From assembly GCA_021815285.1 (NCBI GenBank), contig JAKAHE010000144.1, positions 1-5,391 on the forward strand: DNA of 5,391 nt. Reading direction: 5' to 3'. Positions 5,368 to 5,391 of this stretch are shown in pieces. Every line of letters starts with the position of its first letter. The stretch's first letter is position 1. The position numbers and the translations under genes are program-made. Source of the DNA: Nitrospirota bacterium. GTDB taxonomy: Bacteria; Nitrospirota; JACRHJ01. The notes beneath the pieces are model-generated. The model was given only the letters and a program-made list of their open reading frames with translations, made no database searches and was not told where the DNA came from.

Positions 5368-5391
5368 TGTCATTGCGAGAAGCCGAAGGCG
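5368..5391 (+). repeat. Subtype B repeat arm, cut by the window end
   Basis: The 24 visible bases, TGTCATTGCGAGAAGCCG then AAGGCG, are identical to the start of the left arm at 4944-4967. The rest lies beyond the window, so it is unknown whether this is a single arm, another geneless pair or another gene-carrying unit. Confidence 0.85.

Noticed and set aside
4873..5391. CRISPR array suggested by recurrent TGTCATTGCGAG
   Set aside because: The copies are inverted relative to each other, differ in their middles, have irregular spacing and enclose a gene.

Overview
The window is a bacterial chromosomal segment. All four long genes lie on the minus strand and form a GC-rich block, read from high to low coordinates: an orphan MacB/FtsX-type ABC permease (4856-3642), the menaquinone-pathway gene mqnA (3638-2805), the molybdenum-cofactor gene mobA (2687-1995) and a lipoprotein of about 15 tetratricopeptide repeats (1989-172). 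Gaps within the pairs are 3 and 5 nt. A 117-nt gap between mqnA and mobA holds a plausible internal promoter. A futalosine-pathway gene beside a molybdopterin-guanine-dinucleotide gene suggests a respiring, probably anaerobic, Gram-negative bacterium. The GC-rich coding, lipoprotein style and abundant TGTCATTGCGAG repeats would fit Nitrospirota or Desulfobacterota, but that placement is only an impression.

Both edges carry short interspersed repeats. The left edge (11-102) is a non-coding, REPIN-like pair of inverted arms followed by a strong hairpin (127-150). The right edge (4848-5391) is a repeat cluster: a 39-bp direct repeat that has copied the start of the permease gene, a small hairpin, two inverted TGTCATTGCGAG arms that tightly bracket a 95-residue GIY-YIG nuclease gene (4986-5273, about 33% G+C), a second repeat type (GTCATTCCCGCGAAAGCG), and the beginning of another arm cut by the window end.

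The most interesting feature is the GIY-YIG unit at 4944-5317. The AT-rich nuclease gene fills almost all the space between two inverted arms whose inner ends match each other for 13 bp, and the same two arm subtypes, in opposite order, form the geneless element at 11-102. This looks like a nuclease-encoding element (4944-5317) beside a non-coding relative of the MITE/REPIN kind (11-102). That is inferred from architecture alone. The core operon genes are otherwise conventional: mqnA serves menaquinone synthesis, mobA finishes the molybdenum cofactor of oxidoreductases that may draw on that quinone pool, and the permease and TPR lipoprotein act in the cell envelope.
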